A stretch of 64,000 nucleotides of DNA from Hedera helix (GCA_947179155.2 OX359264.1:7021501-7085500); one strand, 5' to 3'; numbered from the stretch's first letter, positions 12,079-24,298 are shown. Notes: generated by a model not told the origin, from the sequence alone. A program made the numbers and translations.

Positions 12079-12360
12079 TTCTCCCCATTTTTTATGATGA
12101 CAATATATTATACCCTTTAATTAACATGTTCCCCCTAACTATATGGCTCCCCCTAAATTTATGCCACATAGTCAACAGTTATAAACAAAATGTATCATGC
12201 AATGTTGCAATGTAACATATCAGATAAGCCACAATCCATATGATCAGAAATATAGTCAGCCATAATATAATCCACCAAAAAAAATATCCAAACATCCAAC
12301 ATCAACATCAACATCCATAACTCACAGACACCACTCACTTCTCCCCCTTTGACATCATCA
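12079..12360 (-). other. Repeated polypurine tracts of the Sirevirus 3' end
   Basis: Four purine-rich blocks lie between ORF3 and the 3' LTR. On the minus strand they are AAAATGGGGAGAA at the LTR edge (12079-12091), TTTAGGGGGAGCC (about 12145-12158), GTTAGGGGGAAC (about 12128-12139) and TCAAAGGGGGAGAAG (about 12339-12353, preceded by TGATGATG). The LTR-adjacent one would prime plus-strand DNA. Multiple tracts with the GATGTCAAAGGGGGAGA layout are known for Sirevirus. Confidence 0.8.
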
Positions 12361-12368
12361 AAAAAAAA

Positions 12369-13661
12369 TTATTTAGCTTCAGCAGGGCGAACACAGTCGT
12401 CAACTTTCTTGTCAAGGTCGTTCAGCTTAGCATCTACTGAATCATGACGAGCAACCAAAGCTTCAACAATATCGGACATATAAGTCATTTTGTAGGATAA
12501 TAATTGGATTGAGTCAGAGAGAGAGGTGAACATAGTATCAACCTTTTTACCCATGTCTTGAACCAGTTGAAAGAGAGCAGAATGTGGATGACCAGGAAAA
12601 GGTATAGGAAGAGGAGAAGGAGGAATAGAAGGAGAGTCCTCTAAATCCCAAGATAGCACACCATGAGCATGGACTTTTAAATTTGATTTATGAAGAGAAG
12701 CTTCATCAATCACATCAGAGAGTTGAACGACTTCCTCATTTTCAAAAGAAATTTCAAAATGTTCCAAAAGTTTTGTGATAAACCCTCCATAGGGAAAACA
12801 TTTTGTTTTATTTGTGAGGCAACTCGCCATGTGTTTGATCATAAACAATGCAAAGTTAAATTTAGTGCCAGACAGAATTAAGGCTGAGAGAATTAGATCC
12901 TGATATGTCATTTCAGATCTGCCACCAATTCGGGGAACTAAATTGGCGCGAAGAATTTTATGAATGACACTGTTAATAGGAGAGGTTTCAACAACTGTTA
13001 GTAACTCAATAAATTCAGTATCAGAAGAACTTTTCACAATTTTTATCTGATCAAGAATACTGAACTGTTCAAACTCATATGGACCTTTAAGGGTGAATGG
13101 ACATATACCAGAACAAGGGATGTTAAACACAGAACTCAACAATACAAAATCAATAGATAGAGTCTTATTTTGCACAAAGGTAATTAATGTATCTGATTTA
13201 GTAGACATATTCCCAAAGAATTGTTTGAGTAAACTCGGATAAACAACCTTTGAAGGATATAACATAACCCCCAAATCAACATTTTCAAATATAGCAGAAA
13301 TCCCACTTTGATGAAATAACACGGGATCAACAGATTTCCCATGGACAAAATTTTTGTGTACCATGAATTTTTTAAAGCGTTTTTCAAATTTGGGAGAACG
13401 AAAAGATATAGCAGTATCATGAGACTTAGGGTTCACAGAGGAAGATTCAGGAAGACTCACAGAAGGAAAGGTTGTCTCTTTTGAGGATTTGCGTTTTTGG
13501 ATTTTTGAAGAAGAAACCCCCAAATTGTTAGCCTTGGTTTTCTGTTTTTGATTCGGCCGTGTAGTTGCTGCCATGTCAGGAGCCCCGTCCGTGTTCTCGT
13601 TCCGGCGTGCAGCCGATTCTCGTATGGTGATGATGACGTGTTCTCCTCTTATTTTGGCCAT
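12369..13661 (-). CDS. Sirevirus extra ORF (ORF3), 'putative plant transposon protein' type
   Basis: An open frame of about 430 codons between pol and the 3' LTR. I take the start as the ATG at 13659-13661 (MAKIRGEHVIIT, good context CCATGG), since the frame upstream has only a TTG. The N-terminus is basic and Ser/Thr-rich (about residues 15-85). A middle domain (VVYPSLLKQFFGNM, NLVPRIGGRSEMTYQD, LILSALILSGTKFN) resembles the unassigned domain common in plant transposon ORFs. The C-terminus is helical (KMTYMSDIVEALVARHDSV). No signal peptide or clear membrane segment is visible, so an envelope role is not supported. A homologous domain occurs in the second Sirevirus at 49834-50210. Function is unknown. 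Confidence 0.75.
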   Translation of the reverse strand: MAKIRGEHVIITIRESAARRNENTDGAPDMAATTRPNQKQKTKANNLGVSSSKIQKRKSSKETTFPSVSLPESSSVNPKSHDTAISFRSPKFEKRFKKFMVHKNFVHGKSVDPVLFHQSGISAIFENVDLGVMLYPSKVVYPSLLKQFFGNMSTKSDTLITFVQNKTLSIDFVLLSSVFNIPCSGICPFTLKGPYEFEQFSILDQIKIVKSSSDTEFIELLTVVETSPINSVIHKILRANLVPRIGGRSEMTYQDLILSALILSGTKFNFALFMIKHMASCLTNKTKCFPYGGFITKLLEHFEISFENEEVVQLSDVIDEASLHKSNLKVHAHGVLSWDLEDSPSIPPSPLPIPFPGHPHSALFQLVQDMGKKVDTMFTSLSDSIQLLSYKMTYMSDIVEALVARHDSVDAKLNDLDKKVDDCVRPAEAK

Positions 13662-13738
13662 GGAAAAGAAAGACAAAATAGAAACCCTAGGTTTCGTATG
13701 GTGAAGATGATCCGAGGAAGTGAGATGAGAAGAAACCT

Positions 13739-13870
13739 TAGATAGAGAAAGAGAGAGGATCCCGAGCGGGAGAAAGAAAAGAGAGAGAGAGAAGCTCGAG
13801 CGGGAAAAAGAAAAGAGAGAGAGAGAGAAGAGAGGAGCTCGAGCGGGAAAGAAAAGAGAAGAAAAAAAAA
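13739..13870 (-). repeat. CT-rich tandem repeat upstream of Sirevirus ORF3
   Basis: On the minus strand, runs of CTCTCTCT-CTTTTCTT alternate with TTCCCGCTCGAG, giving three to four copies of a ~35-45 bp unit. They end about 80 bases before the ORF3 start codon. Such CT-rich tracts are common in 5' leaders of plant host genes, so this may be a leader or promoter for a separate ORF3 transcript. No clear TATA box is seen beyond it. The stretch 13872-14124 up to the pol stop shows no coding signal. Confidence 0.6.
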
Positions 13871-14124
13871 CAGAAATGAGAGGGAAGATGAAAAAAAAAT
13901 ATTAAAAAGAATTATTCTTTTTTTTTTGCTTAAAATAATGTACTGATTTCCAATTGAACCTTTTAATACCAAAAATGCCCTAAATCAGTTATATCATATG
14001 ACCCAGTTACACATAGTTAAATCAAATCTCATATAATTAATGTAACTCCGTGAAGACAAAATCATAATATTTTTCAAGATAAGCAAATAAATTATACGAC
14101 GAATATTTAATACGAATATATATA

Positions 14125-17100
14125 TTAGGCACAAATCGTAATACCTAGTTCCCTTCTCAAAGTACAAAAACGTTCTTCACTCAGAGGTTTTGTAAAAATG
14201 TCAGCCAATTGATGTTCAGTAGAGACAAATACTAGTTTAATTAATCCTTTAGCAACATTATCTCTTAAAAAATGATGTCTTACTTCAATATGCTTGGTAC
14301 GAGAATGAAGTACAGGATTTTTAGATATATCAATAGCACTAGTATTGTCACACATAATAGGCCCATTTTCACATACCACATTAAAATCATGTAAAGTTTG
14401 TATCATCCACAAAATTTGTGAACAACAACTACCTGTAGCCAGATATTCACCTTCTGTAGTGGATAATGCAATTGATGTTTGTTTCTTACTGTGCCAAGCC
14501 ACAAGGCTTTGTCCTAAAAATTCACAAGCTCCACTTGTGCTTTTTCTATCAACTTGGCAACCTGCATAATCTGCATCTGAGTATCCAATGAGTTCAAAGC
14601 TTGGAGATACAGGATATTATAAGCCAAAATTAATTGTACCAGATAAATATTTAAATATTCTTTCTACCGCATTAAGGTGAGATTCTTTCGGTTGAGCTTA
14701 AAATCTAGCACATAAGCATACACTATACATAATATCTGGCCTTGATGATGTTAAATAAAGTAAACAACCAATCATACCTCGATACATTGTTACCTCAACA
14801 TCTTTACCTGTAGCATCAGTTGTTAATTTGACCATTGTGCTCATTGGGGTTGTCTTTGGTTTTGTATTTTCAAAGCCAAATCTTTTCAATAACTCCTTTA
14901 CGTACTTGGATTGGTGAATGTATAGTCCTTCATTGGATTGTTTGATTTGAAGCCCCAAGAAATAATTTAACTCACCCATAAGGCTCATATCGAATTCATT
15001 ATGCATGCATTGGGAAAACCACTCGCACAAAGAGTTAGTAGTAGCACCAAAAATTATATCATCAACATAGATTTGAACAATCAATAAATCCCTATTTTTG
15101 GTTTTAATAAATAGGGTAGAGTCAATTTTTCCACGTTTAAAACCATTGTCTAACAAAAACTTGCTTAACCTTTCATACCAAGCTCGTGGAGCTTGTTTTA
15201 ATCCATACAAGGCCTTCTTTAATTTAAACACGTAATCTGGATATTTTTCATGTTCAAATCCAGGTGGTTGCTTAACATAAACTTCTTCATTTAAATAGCC
15301 ATTTAAAAATGCACTTTTTACATCCATTTGATATAATTTAAATTGTCTATAGCATGCATAAGCTAATAAGATTCTTATTACCTCCATCCTTGCAACAGGA
15401 GCAAAGGTTTCTTCATAATCTATACCTTCCTGTTGATTATAACCTTGAGCTACCAATCTAGCTTTGTTTCTAGTAATTATGCCATTTTCATCAAGTTTAT
15501 TTTTAAACACCCATTTTGTACCAATTATAGAAACATCTTTAGAAGGTTTAATAAGTTCCCATACCTGACATCTTTCGAATTGGTTTAACTCTTCTTGCAT
15601 AGCAATAGACCAACTCTCATCTTGAATTGCTTCCTTGGCATTCTTAGGTTCTATTTGTGAAAGAAAAGCTGAGAATGCGCAATAATTCCTTGCTTTCCTT
15701 CTTGTGTTCATCCAAGTATTGGGATCACCAATGATCAGATTAGGAGGATGATTTCTCACTGTTCTGGATGATCTAGGAAGTCTGGCTGTGGTCATTTGCT
15801 CTTCAGGATCAGACTCTGGTATGTTGAAATCAGCATCTGAATGTTCATCTGGTCTGTCTTCAAAAGCAGACAGTTCACACTGTCTGGATTTAGGAGTCTG
15901 TAGATTTGAGTTGTCTTCTAAAACAGACGGATCGGGCTGTCTGATTTCATTTACTTGTACGCCTGATTTTTCTTCTAATGCAGACGGTGTATCTTGTCTG
16001 ATTTGGGTTCCACGATTTAGATTATCATTTCCTGTACAATCCTCATTTTCTTCCTTTGACAGAGCACGGTTAGACTCATCAAATATTACATGCACAGATT
16101 CTTCAACTTTTGATTTATTCAAATTATAAATTATATATGCCTTGCTGTGCATTGAATAACCAAGAAATATTGCTTCGGTTGATTTAGCATCAAATTTACC
16201 CGGATTACCATAAGTATTTAAAACAAAGCATTTAGCACCAAACACTTTAAAATAACTAATATTAGGAATTCTATTGTTCAGTAACTCATATGGTGTTTTT
16301 AACAAAATAGGTCTAAGCAGTACTCTATTTAAAACATAACATGCAGTACTTACAGCCTCTGCCCAAAATTTCTTAGGCAGCTTACTCTTTTGAAGTAGAG
16401 TTCTTGCAGTTTCTTGAAGAGTACGATTTTTACGTTCTACCACACCATTTTGTTGTGGTGTTCTTGGTGCAGAAAATTCATGTGTAACACCTTTCTCACT
16501 ACAGTATGGTATAAAGTCTTTTCCAAATTCACCACCGTGGTCACTCCTTATACCAACTAGCTTGAGGTTGTGTTTTGTTTCAAGATTCTTTATAAGCTTT
16601 TCAAATTCTGCAAAAGCTTGATCTTTAGTTTTCAAAAATAAAACCCATGTAAATCTTGAAAAATCATCAACAATAACAAAAGCATAATGATTATTTCCTA
16701 AGCTAGCATATCTCTCGGGTCTAAATAAATCAAGATGCAATAATTGAAGAGGTAAAGATGTTGATACCTGATTTTTGCTTATAAAAGAATTTCTTGCTTG
16801 CTTACCTAACTGACATGCATTACAAATACCTGTCTTTTTATATTTCAGCTTTGGTAAACCTTTAACAAGATTCTTTGCAGCCAATTTGTTAATCAACTCC
16901 ATATGCACATGCCCTAACCTTCTATGCCATAGAATTGTTTGATCTTGAACAGCAGCTAAGCATATATCTTCATTTTGATTTTCAAAATTGATTGTATATA
17001 TATTACCTTCCCTGTTAGCTACTAGAGGAACATTATGTGAGGCATGGATAATAGCACATTTATCTTTATCAAAAATTACTTTATGACCACTATCCATTAG

Positions 17101-17343
17101 TTGAATTACACTAATTAAATTATATTTTAATCCTTCAACATGTTGTACATTATCAATAAAAACCTTACCATTTCCAACTTTACCTTTCCCGATGATTTGG
17201 CATGTGGTGTCATCTCCAAAAGTAACCGTTCCTCCTTTCTTTGCAATAAGTGTGGCGAATTTATTTTTATCATCTGTCATGTGTCTAGAACACCCACTAT
17301 CTAGTACCCATTTATGTGATGGCACTTTAGCTTTTAAGCATAC
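14125..17343 (-). pseudogene. Sirevirus pol polyprotein (PR-IN-RT-RNase H), two or three nonsense lesions
   Basis: The frame begins after a TAG near 17345 and is open to 14698 (about 875 codons), then continues through two stops to 14125. Order: protease (WVLDSGCSRHMTD), GAG-pre-integrase zinc region (WHRRLGHVHMELIN ... CNACQLGK), integrase core (LHLDLF, IRSDHGGEF, QQNGVVERKNRTLQE, with all three acidic residues present), RT (TKWVFKNKLDENG, YQMDVKSAFLNGYL, catalytic YVDDIIFG) and RNase H (CEFLG, STTEGEYLA, ADIFTKPLSEERF). A TAA replaces a likely CAA at about 14698, and another stop lies near 14620. The integrase-before-RT order defines copia. The copy is nearly intact but not autonomous. Confidence 0.9.
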
Positions 17344-17363
17344 CTACAAAACAGAGAAGTAGC

Positions 17364-19123
17364 TCATCGTTTTGGTACCCAAACCTGTTTGGGTCCAATT
17401 TTGTTAGTAGCATTTAATTCACTTTTCTTTACCCAAATTTGTTTTAATTTTATTTTATTGCAGTTTACATCAAAATGTCCTTTTAAACCACAATTTTTGC
17501 TAGTAATAAAAGGTGAACAATAAAGAGACTTGTTCCTTGGTTTATTATTTATTACTCTTATTTTATTTGTAGTGCTTTTTATATTCTTAACAGGATTATA
17601 CCCAATTCCTTGTTTATCTAGGCTTGACCTTTGAGCACCCAGCATTACATTCAAATTTTCTTCTCCTTGAACAAATTTTGCAAGATCCCTTTTTAATGAA
17701 ACTATTTCTTCCTCATTATTATTTTGTATGTTTACTATTTTTCCATCATTAAAAGCGTCAATACATGCATCTCTCATTTTTAAACTTTCTTTTAAATTAT
17801 CATTTTCCTTTTTAAGATCATTGTATTCTTCATTTAACTTGTTTCCACGATTATATAGAATTTTGTTATAGTTATCTAAATAATCAATTTTAGCATTTAG
17901 TTTAGATACTTCACTAGATGAACAATCTTTAGCTATTTCTTGTTTTTCTTCAATTAAGGTTTCTACTTCCTTCATTAAATCATTTATCCAGTTTTTTAAA
18001 TGAGCATTTTTCTTTTTTATACGAATATTTTCATTCTTTAACACAAGATAGTCAGAAATAGTAATATCTCCCAGTTCAGAATTTACCTCAGATGATTTCT
18101 CTTTGCTTAATCCGGTGAAGCATAGTTGAGCAATTTCATCGTCTTGATCTTCATGATCGGATTCATCGTCACTCCATGTCATCAATGCTTTTCCTTTTGA
18201 AATGTTTGCTTTATTCTTTCTTTTCAGTTGAAAACAATCTCTTTTAAAATGACCAGGCCTTCCACATTCAAAACATGTATCCTCTTGTGGTTTTTGCTTG
18301 AAGTCTTTCTTGTTGTTGAATGTTTGGCTTGAGAACTTTGACTTGTTCTTCTTTCTAATCAGCTCTCTTAATTTTCGAGTCATCATGGCATTTCCTCATC
18401 GGAGTCTTCATCATCCCCTTCCATGTAACTTTCAGCTTGTAATGCTAAGGTCTTTCTTTTAGGTCCCTCATCTTCTTCATCATACCTTCTTAGTTGATTT
18501 TCAAATTCTTCAAGTTCTCCAAATAAAGTGAGCGTATCCATAGTACTGATTGTTGTTGAGTCTTGAAGAGTAGTAACCTTTGGTGCGAACCGTTTAGGCA
18601 TGACTCTAAGAAGCTTTCTGTTTATTTCCTTCTGATCAATTTTTCGACCAAGCATACTTAGCGAATTCATTAGAATAAGGAACCTTGCTTGAGCTTCTTT
18701 GATTGTTTCATTCTTTTGTAATTTGAAAAGCTCATATTCCTGCATCAACATGCTTAGCTTGACTTCCTTCACCTTAGTTGTTCCCTCATGGCTCATAATG
18801 ATTGTATCCCAAATTTCTTTTGTCGTATTACATGCAGAGACCTTGTCAATTTCAGCTTGAACCATACCACTCAGCAACGTATTCATGGCTTTGGAATCAT
18901 AGGATACCATATATGATTCATTTGTATCCATTTCCATGAGAGTCTTAGGCTTACCATCATCATGCCTAGGAGCAACAGGTCCATTGTCAACCACCCACCA
19001 TTCCCATGGGTCTCTGTTGAGATAGATCTTCATTCTGAATTTCCAGAAGTTGAAGTTCTCACCCCCGAGCAACAGAGGTGGCCTGCTAGTGGACTGCCCT
19101 TCTTGAAAATTGAGGTGTGCCAT
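17364..19123 (-). pseudogene. Sirevirus gag (one-base frameshift)
   Basis: The start codon is taken as the ATG at 19121-19123 (MAHLNFQEGQ), since the frame upstream of it has no ATG. The first part (to 18383) carries the copia Gag-like region (LLLGGENFNFWKFRMKIYL, KEIWDTI, KLLRVMPKRF, LFGELEEFE). At 18383-18386 a stop overlaps the start of the next frame. The simplest reading is a one-base deletion, because the second part (MMTRKLREL) continues the same protein. That part has a zinc knuckle, CFECGRPGHFKRDC, then a long lysine/glutamate-rich coiled coil (about 17700-18100) and ends at a TGA after KQVWVPKR. The long coiled-coil Gag is typical of Sirevirus. Confidence 0.87.
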
Positions 19124-19169
19124 AGGATCTTGCCCTACGATCTGCAAAGACCAATATTAGTAGAGCCTT

Positions 19170-19181
19170 GCTCTGATACCA
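19170..19181 (-). other. Sirevirus primer-binding site (initiator Met tRNA)
   Basis: TGGTATCAGAGC on the minus strand, two bases inside the 5' LTR and followed by AAGG. It is complementary to initiator methionine tRNA, the usual primer of plant copia elements. About 47 bases separate it from the likely gag start codon at 19123. Confidence 0.9.
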
Positions 19182-19183
19182 AA

Positions 19184-20407
19184 TGTAATTTCGTGTACGT
19201 GCACACCTAGAGGGGGGGTGAATAGGTGTCTAAGCCAAAAGTGATCTGTAATGGCAAATTTTAAATTTCTTTCGTTACAGGCTTAAAGCAGACAGAAGAT
19301 GACTGTAACTTTTAGTGTCTGCATTAGACTAAATTCTATTTTACTAATAATGCAGACAGAACGAGCTATTGAAATTCAGTGTCTGGATTGGTTTGAATTA
19401 GTATGTTACAGATATCAGCAAAATACTTTTGTGAAGCAGTTCAAATGCAGAATAATAATACAAACAATAAAGCCACACAAATGCAAACCACAAACACGCG
19501 GATTTTTAAGTGGTTCGGCCCCTATCCACTAATCTAGTGGCCTAATCCACGTCCAATACCAATTGGTATTGGATACTGTTTTTATTAATTTATAACTCAA
19601 TTAAATACAATAAAAAGAACTCCTTGTTCAAACAAAGCTTTCCACTGCAATGGACACCTCTGCCCCTTTTGCACCTCTGCAACTGTTGCATTTCTGCAAA
19701 CTTGAAAAGCTCTCGTTGAACAGTCCCTATCCACTATTGGAACGACCAAGCTAAACACAGCTTGAACTCAGAATCTGTTACAAGGTATTTTGAATATACT
19801 GTGTAATGTTTTTCCAGCTAATGAACTAACAATACAACTCAGACTTGCTGGACAAAAACAATGATAGCTCTTAACGAAAGTATATAATGAATAAGGCTGA
19901 TCTTTGCTTTGAATTCTCTCTTCACTGGTATATACTTTGTTGTAGTTATCGTGTTTTGTTCTAGCCGAGAAGGAAGAATATATATGCAAAAAGTACCAAC
20001 GGCTATAATAATTTGTTAGCAATAAAATCTCATTCCACACATGATTTTAGCAATTAGCTGAGACCAACGGATATGTAGAATTCTTCAAATCAGCAAATCA
20101 AATATACAGTTACCTAGTCAAACCACAATAGCTTAAATAAAGGAATATATTTGATAAGGTTTGCTAGAGTCCAATTAGAATAAATCTCCCAGCTAAACAG
20201 ATTCCTTAATGTACTCAATTAAAATATAAATTCCAGCACATTTGCAATTCTATTATTTCAAGTTACTGGACATCTCAGGCATAATAACATGATATATATA
20301 TATATATATTAAAAATCAGCCCAAACAATTTAAATAATATCTATTAATCTTAACACAAAACCCAAATAAATTGTCATCATTAAAATCATAAAATATATAA
20401 ACCAACA
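19184..20407 (-). repeat. 5' LTR of the Sirevirus
   Basis: 1224-bp LTR that should promote transcription leftwards into gag. A possible TATA element (GCATATATATTC on the minus strand) lies at about 19976-19986. It is only a candidate, because other AT-rich stretches exist in the LTR. The right end, CCAACA at 20407, is followed by the TAACA duplication. Confidence 0.9.
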
Positions 20408-21099
20408 TAACAGCTACATATAACACATTGCATGCTTCACATATTAAACATACTCTACATTTTATACATAAGTCATGTTTTTCATGTTTTTCATTTTATG
20501 AAAGCTTCATATTTCTTATGCATCGCATATAATACACATCTAGCATATATCAAGTCATGCTTCTTATTCTATACGTACTTCGCATATAATCATATTTAAT
20601 GTGTTTCACATAGCACAAATATCACCAATATATTCGCATATCAATAATTTAATAACATATGGTTACATAGAAATGCACATAGGAGCAAGTTTTGAAAAAC
20701 TTGTCTGGTCTGTGTCTACCATTTACGCTTATTTTGCGTCTTTCGTTCAACCTACAATTTATATATATAATTGACATAATCATTAGATACAATGACTATT
20801 AATTAGTCTTTATATAAGACTTTAACTTCAATTATTAACTCTTAAGATGTCTGACAAACGAACTCTTAAGTTCCGGACAAAAATCCTAGCCCAAACCTAG
20901 TTGGACATATCGGGTACACTTAACTAACTTATGCATTCGTTACACATTCTTCATACGACCCACTTTGAATGAGTTGTCTAAATTAGTCACAAACGGACTA
21001 TTTACTTTGGTTTAATTCAATTAAAACTTTCTTCTTTTACATAACTTAATGATTCAGACATTTAATAATGTACCAAATATTTCAAAATATTATCTACCT

Positions 21100-21980
21100 T
21101 TGATAATATATAACTACATTCAAATATTATTAATCATTTAATAATATTTTACTCACTTATTAATATTATTAACCATTTAATAATATTTTAATCACATATT
21201 AATATTATTAACCATTTAAAATATTTTAATCACTTATTAATAGCATTAATCATTTAATAATATTTTAATCTCTTACTAATATTATTAATTATTTAATAAT
21301 ATTTTAATCTTTTACTAGTATTATTAATCATTTAATAATCACTTATTAATATTATTAATATAAATAATTTACTCCTTTTGTAATATTTAATATTTATACA
21401 ATTAAATGTAAATTATTTAATCACTTCCTTATTCCTTTAATTTCTTCCTTTTATTTATTTAATATTAATTAAAATAATAATCAATTAATTAATTATCCTC
21501 AAATCCTTTAATGATTATTTAAATACTATTCTCTTAATTTAATTAACCCCATTTAATATTCATTAAATAAAAAATGATCATTTTATTCACTTCATCTCCT
21601 TTTAATTATTATTTAATATCCTTTAAATAATAATTAATTAACTAGTTATCCTTATTTATTAAAATAATAAATAATTATCTTATTAGCTTCATCTTTATTT
21701 AACTACTATTTAATATCCTTTAAATGATAATTAATTATCTAATCATCTTTATTTATTATTTAATATTAATTAAATAATAAATAATTATTTATTAACTTTA
21801 TATCCTCCTTTATTTATTATTTAATAATAAATAATTAGCTATTATATTTATTTGCTTTAATTATTATTTACTATCATTTAAATAATAATTAATTATAATA
21901 ATGGATTTATTTACTTTATTTATTATTTATTATATAAATAATAAATAATTATTTAAACTTGGATCCCAAATTAATTATAT
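21100..21980. repeat. AT-rich palindromic array in LTR 3
   Basis: The first half (21110-21360) repeats ATTATTAATCATTTAATAAT modules at ~45-50 bp spacing. The second half (21430-21960) repeats TTAAATAATAATTAATTA modules like those in LTR 1 and LTR 2. No coding potential. Confidence 0.75.
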
Positions 21981-24298
21981 AATTTTTAAACATCTTTATC
22001 TCATTTGGACTTAAATGACCCGACCTGACCCAGAACGAAAAATGCACTGCCCATGAACAGTGACAAGGGCCCGAACCCTCCTTTTTAGTGCAAAACTAGG
22101 GCCCCGACCCTAGTGTTGCAGAATCTTTTTAAAATTTTATCTGCTCGACTTTTCGACGCTCCGACAGCCATAACTTCTTCATTTTAAAATATTTTGGGGT
22201 AATTATTCAGTCCATTCTCATCAAAAATTCCCCCTCTACAATTTCTCTTCAGATCACAAATTCAAATTCTAAACGGAACTAGACTAAAAACTGCTCACAA
22301 GGACAAAGTGGAAACTAAAATCACAAATCCTTGGTTTTAATTGTTCAAACTTGAATAAAATAAACTCTACACATCCAAATAACACCAACTTAGTGTTGTT
22401 GTCTTCCTAACTTATTGTTTTACAATATTTCATGGTTCAATCATATTTTTGAAAATGTTTTGACAAGAAATTTAAGATCAAACCATCTAGGGTTTTACCA
22501 GTAAATCGTTATATGGACTTTTCTTCTAATTCTTCGCGTACCACTCATACAAATGCATGTATTAACTATATCAAACCATGAATATACCTATATATCATAG
22601 TTTTAGACTTCTAGATCATCAAAATAACTTTTGATAGGTTAAAAATACTTTTTGACCGATTAAAACATATCTAGACTATAAAAATAAACTAAAGAAAGTT
22701 TAGAACACTTTTTAACCTCTTGGACATGGATGCTCTTCTTCTTATCCTTTCAAAGTATGTTATGAAGCTATGTGTCATCCACCAAGTTTATCCTCTAGAA
22801 ATTTCCTTCAACTCACAAGTGTTATCTCTATTTCGCTCTTGGAATGCTCTCATTTTTTCTCTCTAGAAATGCTTACAAATGAATTAACCAAGACAAACCA
22901 TTGGTGCAACACTCTATATATAACACTCCCTTAATCATCATCAACATTCACTAATCAACTAGCATTGGTCAAATTAAGAGCTAATTATGCTTACTATAAC
23001 ATGGAATGACCACATAATAGACATTTTGAATGACCATTTGAATGACTAGGGTTAGTGAGGAGTTGTTGAACCAACTTTGTACCCAACAAGCAACCTTTCC
23101 ATCCTTGTGGGCCCCAAAATTTGGGATTTCCATTTTATTACACCAATTTAACTTTATTTTTATATCTTATATCATTATATAAGTATTCATATATATATAT
23201 ATATATATAATTGACCTATATATGAACATTGAGCTCCACTTTGGACCTTAGAATTAAATCTATTGGGCTCATCATTTAATTTGTTTGGGCTCAATTTTAA
23301 TTATTCTATTAGGCTAACATTAACTAACACATGTTACTTGTAATTAAAACAAGCACTGAGCTTGATTAATTATTACATGGATCAATGTTTAAATTAAATT
23401 ACATGAACTACTAGGTTAATTAATTTGACCTAGATTAATACCTCATTTGAATTTAAAATATAATCCGATTAGACTTGCTTTTAATTATTCTACCACATTG
23501 GGTTACATAATTAACTCATCCATGGTTAATTCTCATCACCATATTTATTCACCTAGCAATTAACCAACGTTTGGTTAATGCTCTCTCTTGTCTGCCAACT
23601 AGGGTTATTCAATTAACCCTACATTAGTTAATTCTTTACACTCAACCAAATTTTTCAACACTTTGACCATCAATTGACTTTTTAAATGTTTGGGCTACAT
23701 AGTTTACCTTGCATTGAGATCTCTTATTTAATTACTTGGGCTACCCAATACAACTTACACATCTTCAATAACTTGGGCTAGGTAATTTATTTAATTGGAC
23801 TACCACCACACTATACACAATACTTGCCAACATAATTTAATTGGACTTGTCTTAATTACCTATTGGACTATAACATTTGAGCTTATTATTTAATTACCCA
23901 CATTCATGCAAGTAATCCCATATTGGGCTAACATCTATAATTCTTTTAAGTTAGTCCACTAGTAGTAATTAAATTACTTGGACTCTTCATGAGGCTAGAT
24001 CCATAAATTTATTTGGACCTCTATATAAATTACCAACAAGACTTTCAACTATTCAAATATTGGGCTTGCTTTAATCCATTAATGGACTCTATACAACAAC
24101 TTAATAATTAAATTAATTACTTCACAATATTGTCATCCAACATAATCATCCTAAATTTTTCAGAACTTTAACTCATACTAATATAATTAACTTAATTAAT
24201 TATATTTCATGATCGACTCCATATTTAAACTAATTAACTTATTAGTTTAATTGAGTTTTCACTTACATCCACTTATTTGGCTAGCATGCACGCTTTAA

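Larger units (their letters stand above)
10860..20407 (-). mobile_element. Complete Sirevirus-type Ty1/copia retrotransposon
   Basis: A full-length element of 9548 bp with LTRs at 10860-12078 and 19184-20407, each starting TGTAATTTCG and ending ACCAACA. It has a perfect 5-bp target-site duplication, TAACA, at 10855-10859 and 20408-20412. On the minus strand the order is 5' LTR, primer-binding site, gag, pol (PR, IN, RT, RH), an extra ORF, repeated polypurine tracts and 3' LTR. The extra ORF, long coiled-coil Gag and multiple PPTs are hallmarks of Sirevirus. The LTRs differ by roughly 18 substitutions plus a few indels over ~1.2 kb (eye count), so insertion was recent. Single-base lesions in gag and pol make this copy defective as it stands. 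Confidence 0.93.

Noticed and set aside
12369..13661. Sirevirus ORF3 as a viral-type envelope gene
   Set aside because: No signal peptide, transmembrane segment or cleavage site is visible. It matches the plant transposon ORF pattern instead.
11442..20040. Two nearly identical 90-codon minus-strand frames at 11442-11714 and 19768-20040
   Set aside because: They are the two Sirevirus LTR copies. Similarity reflects LTR identity, not protein conservation.
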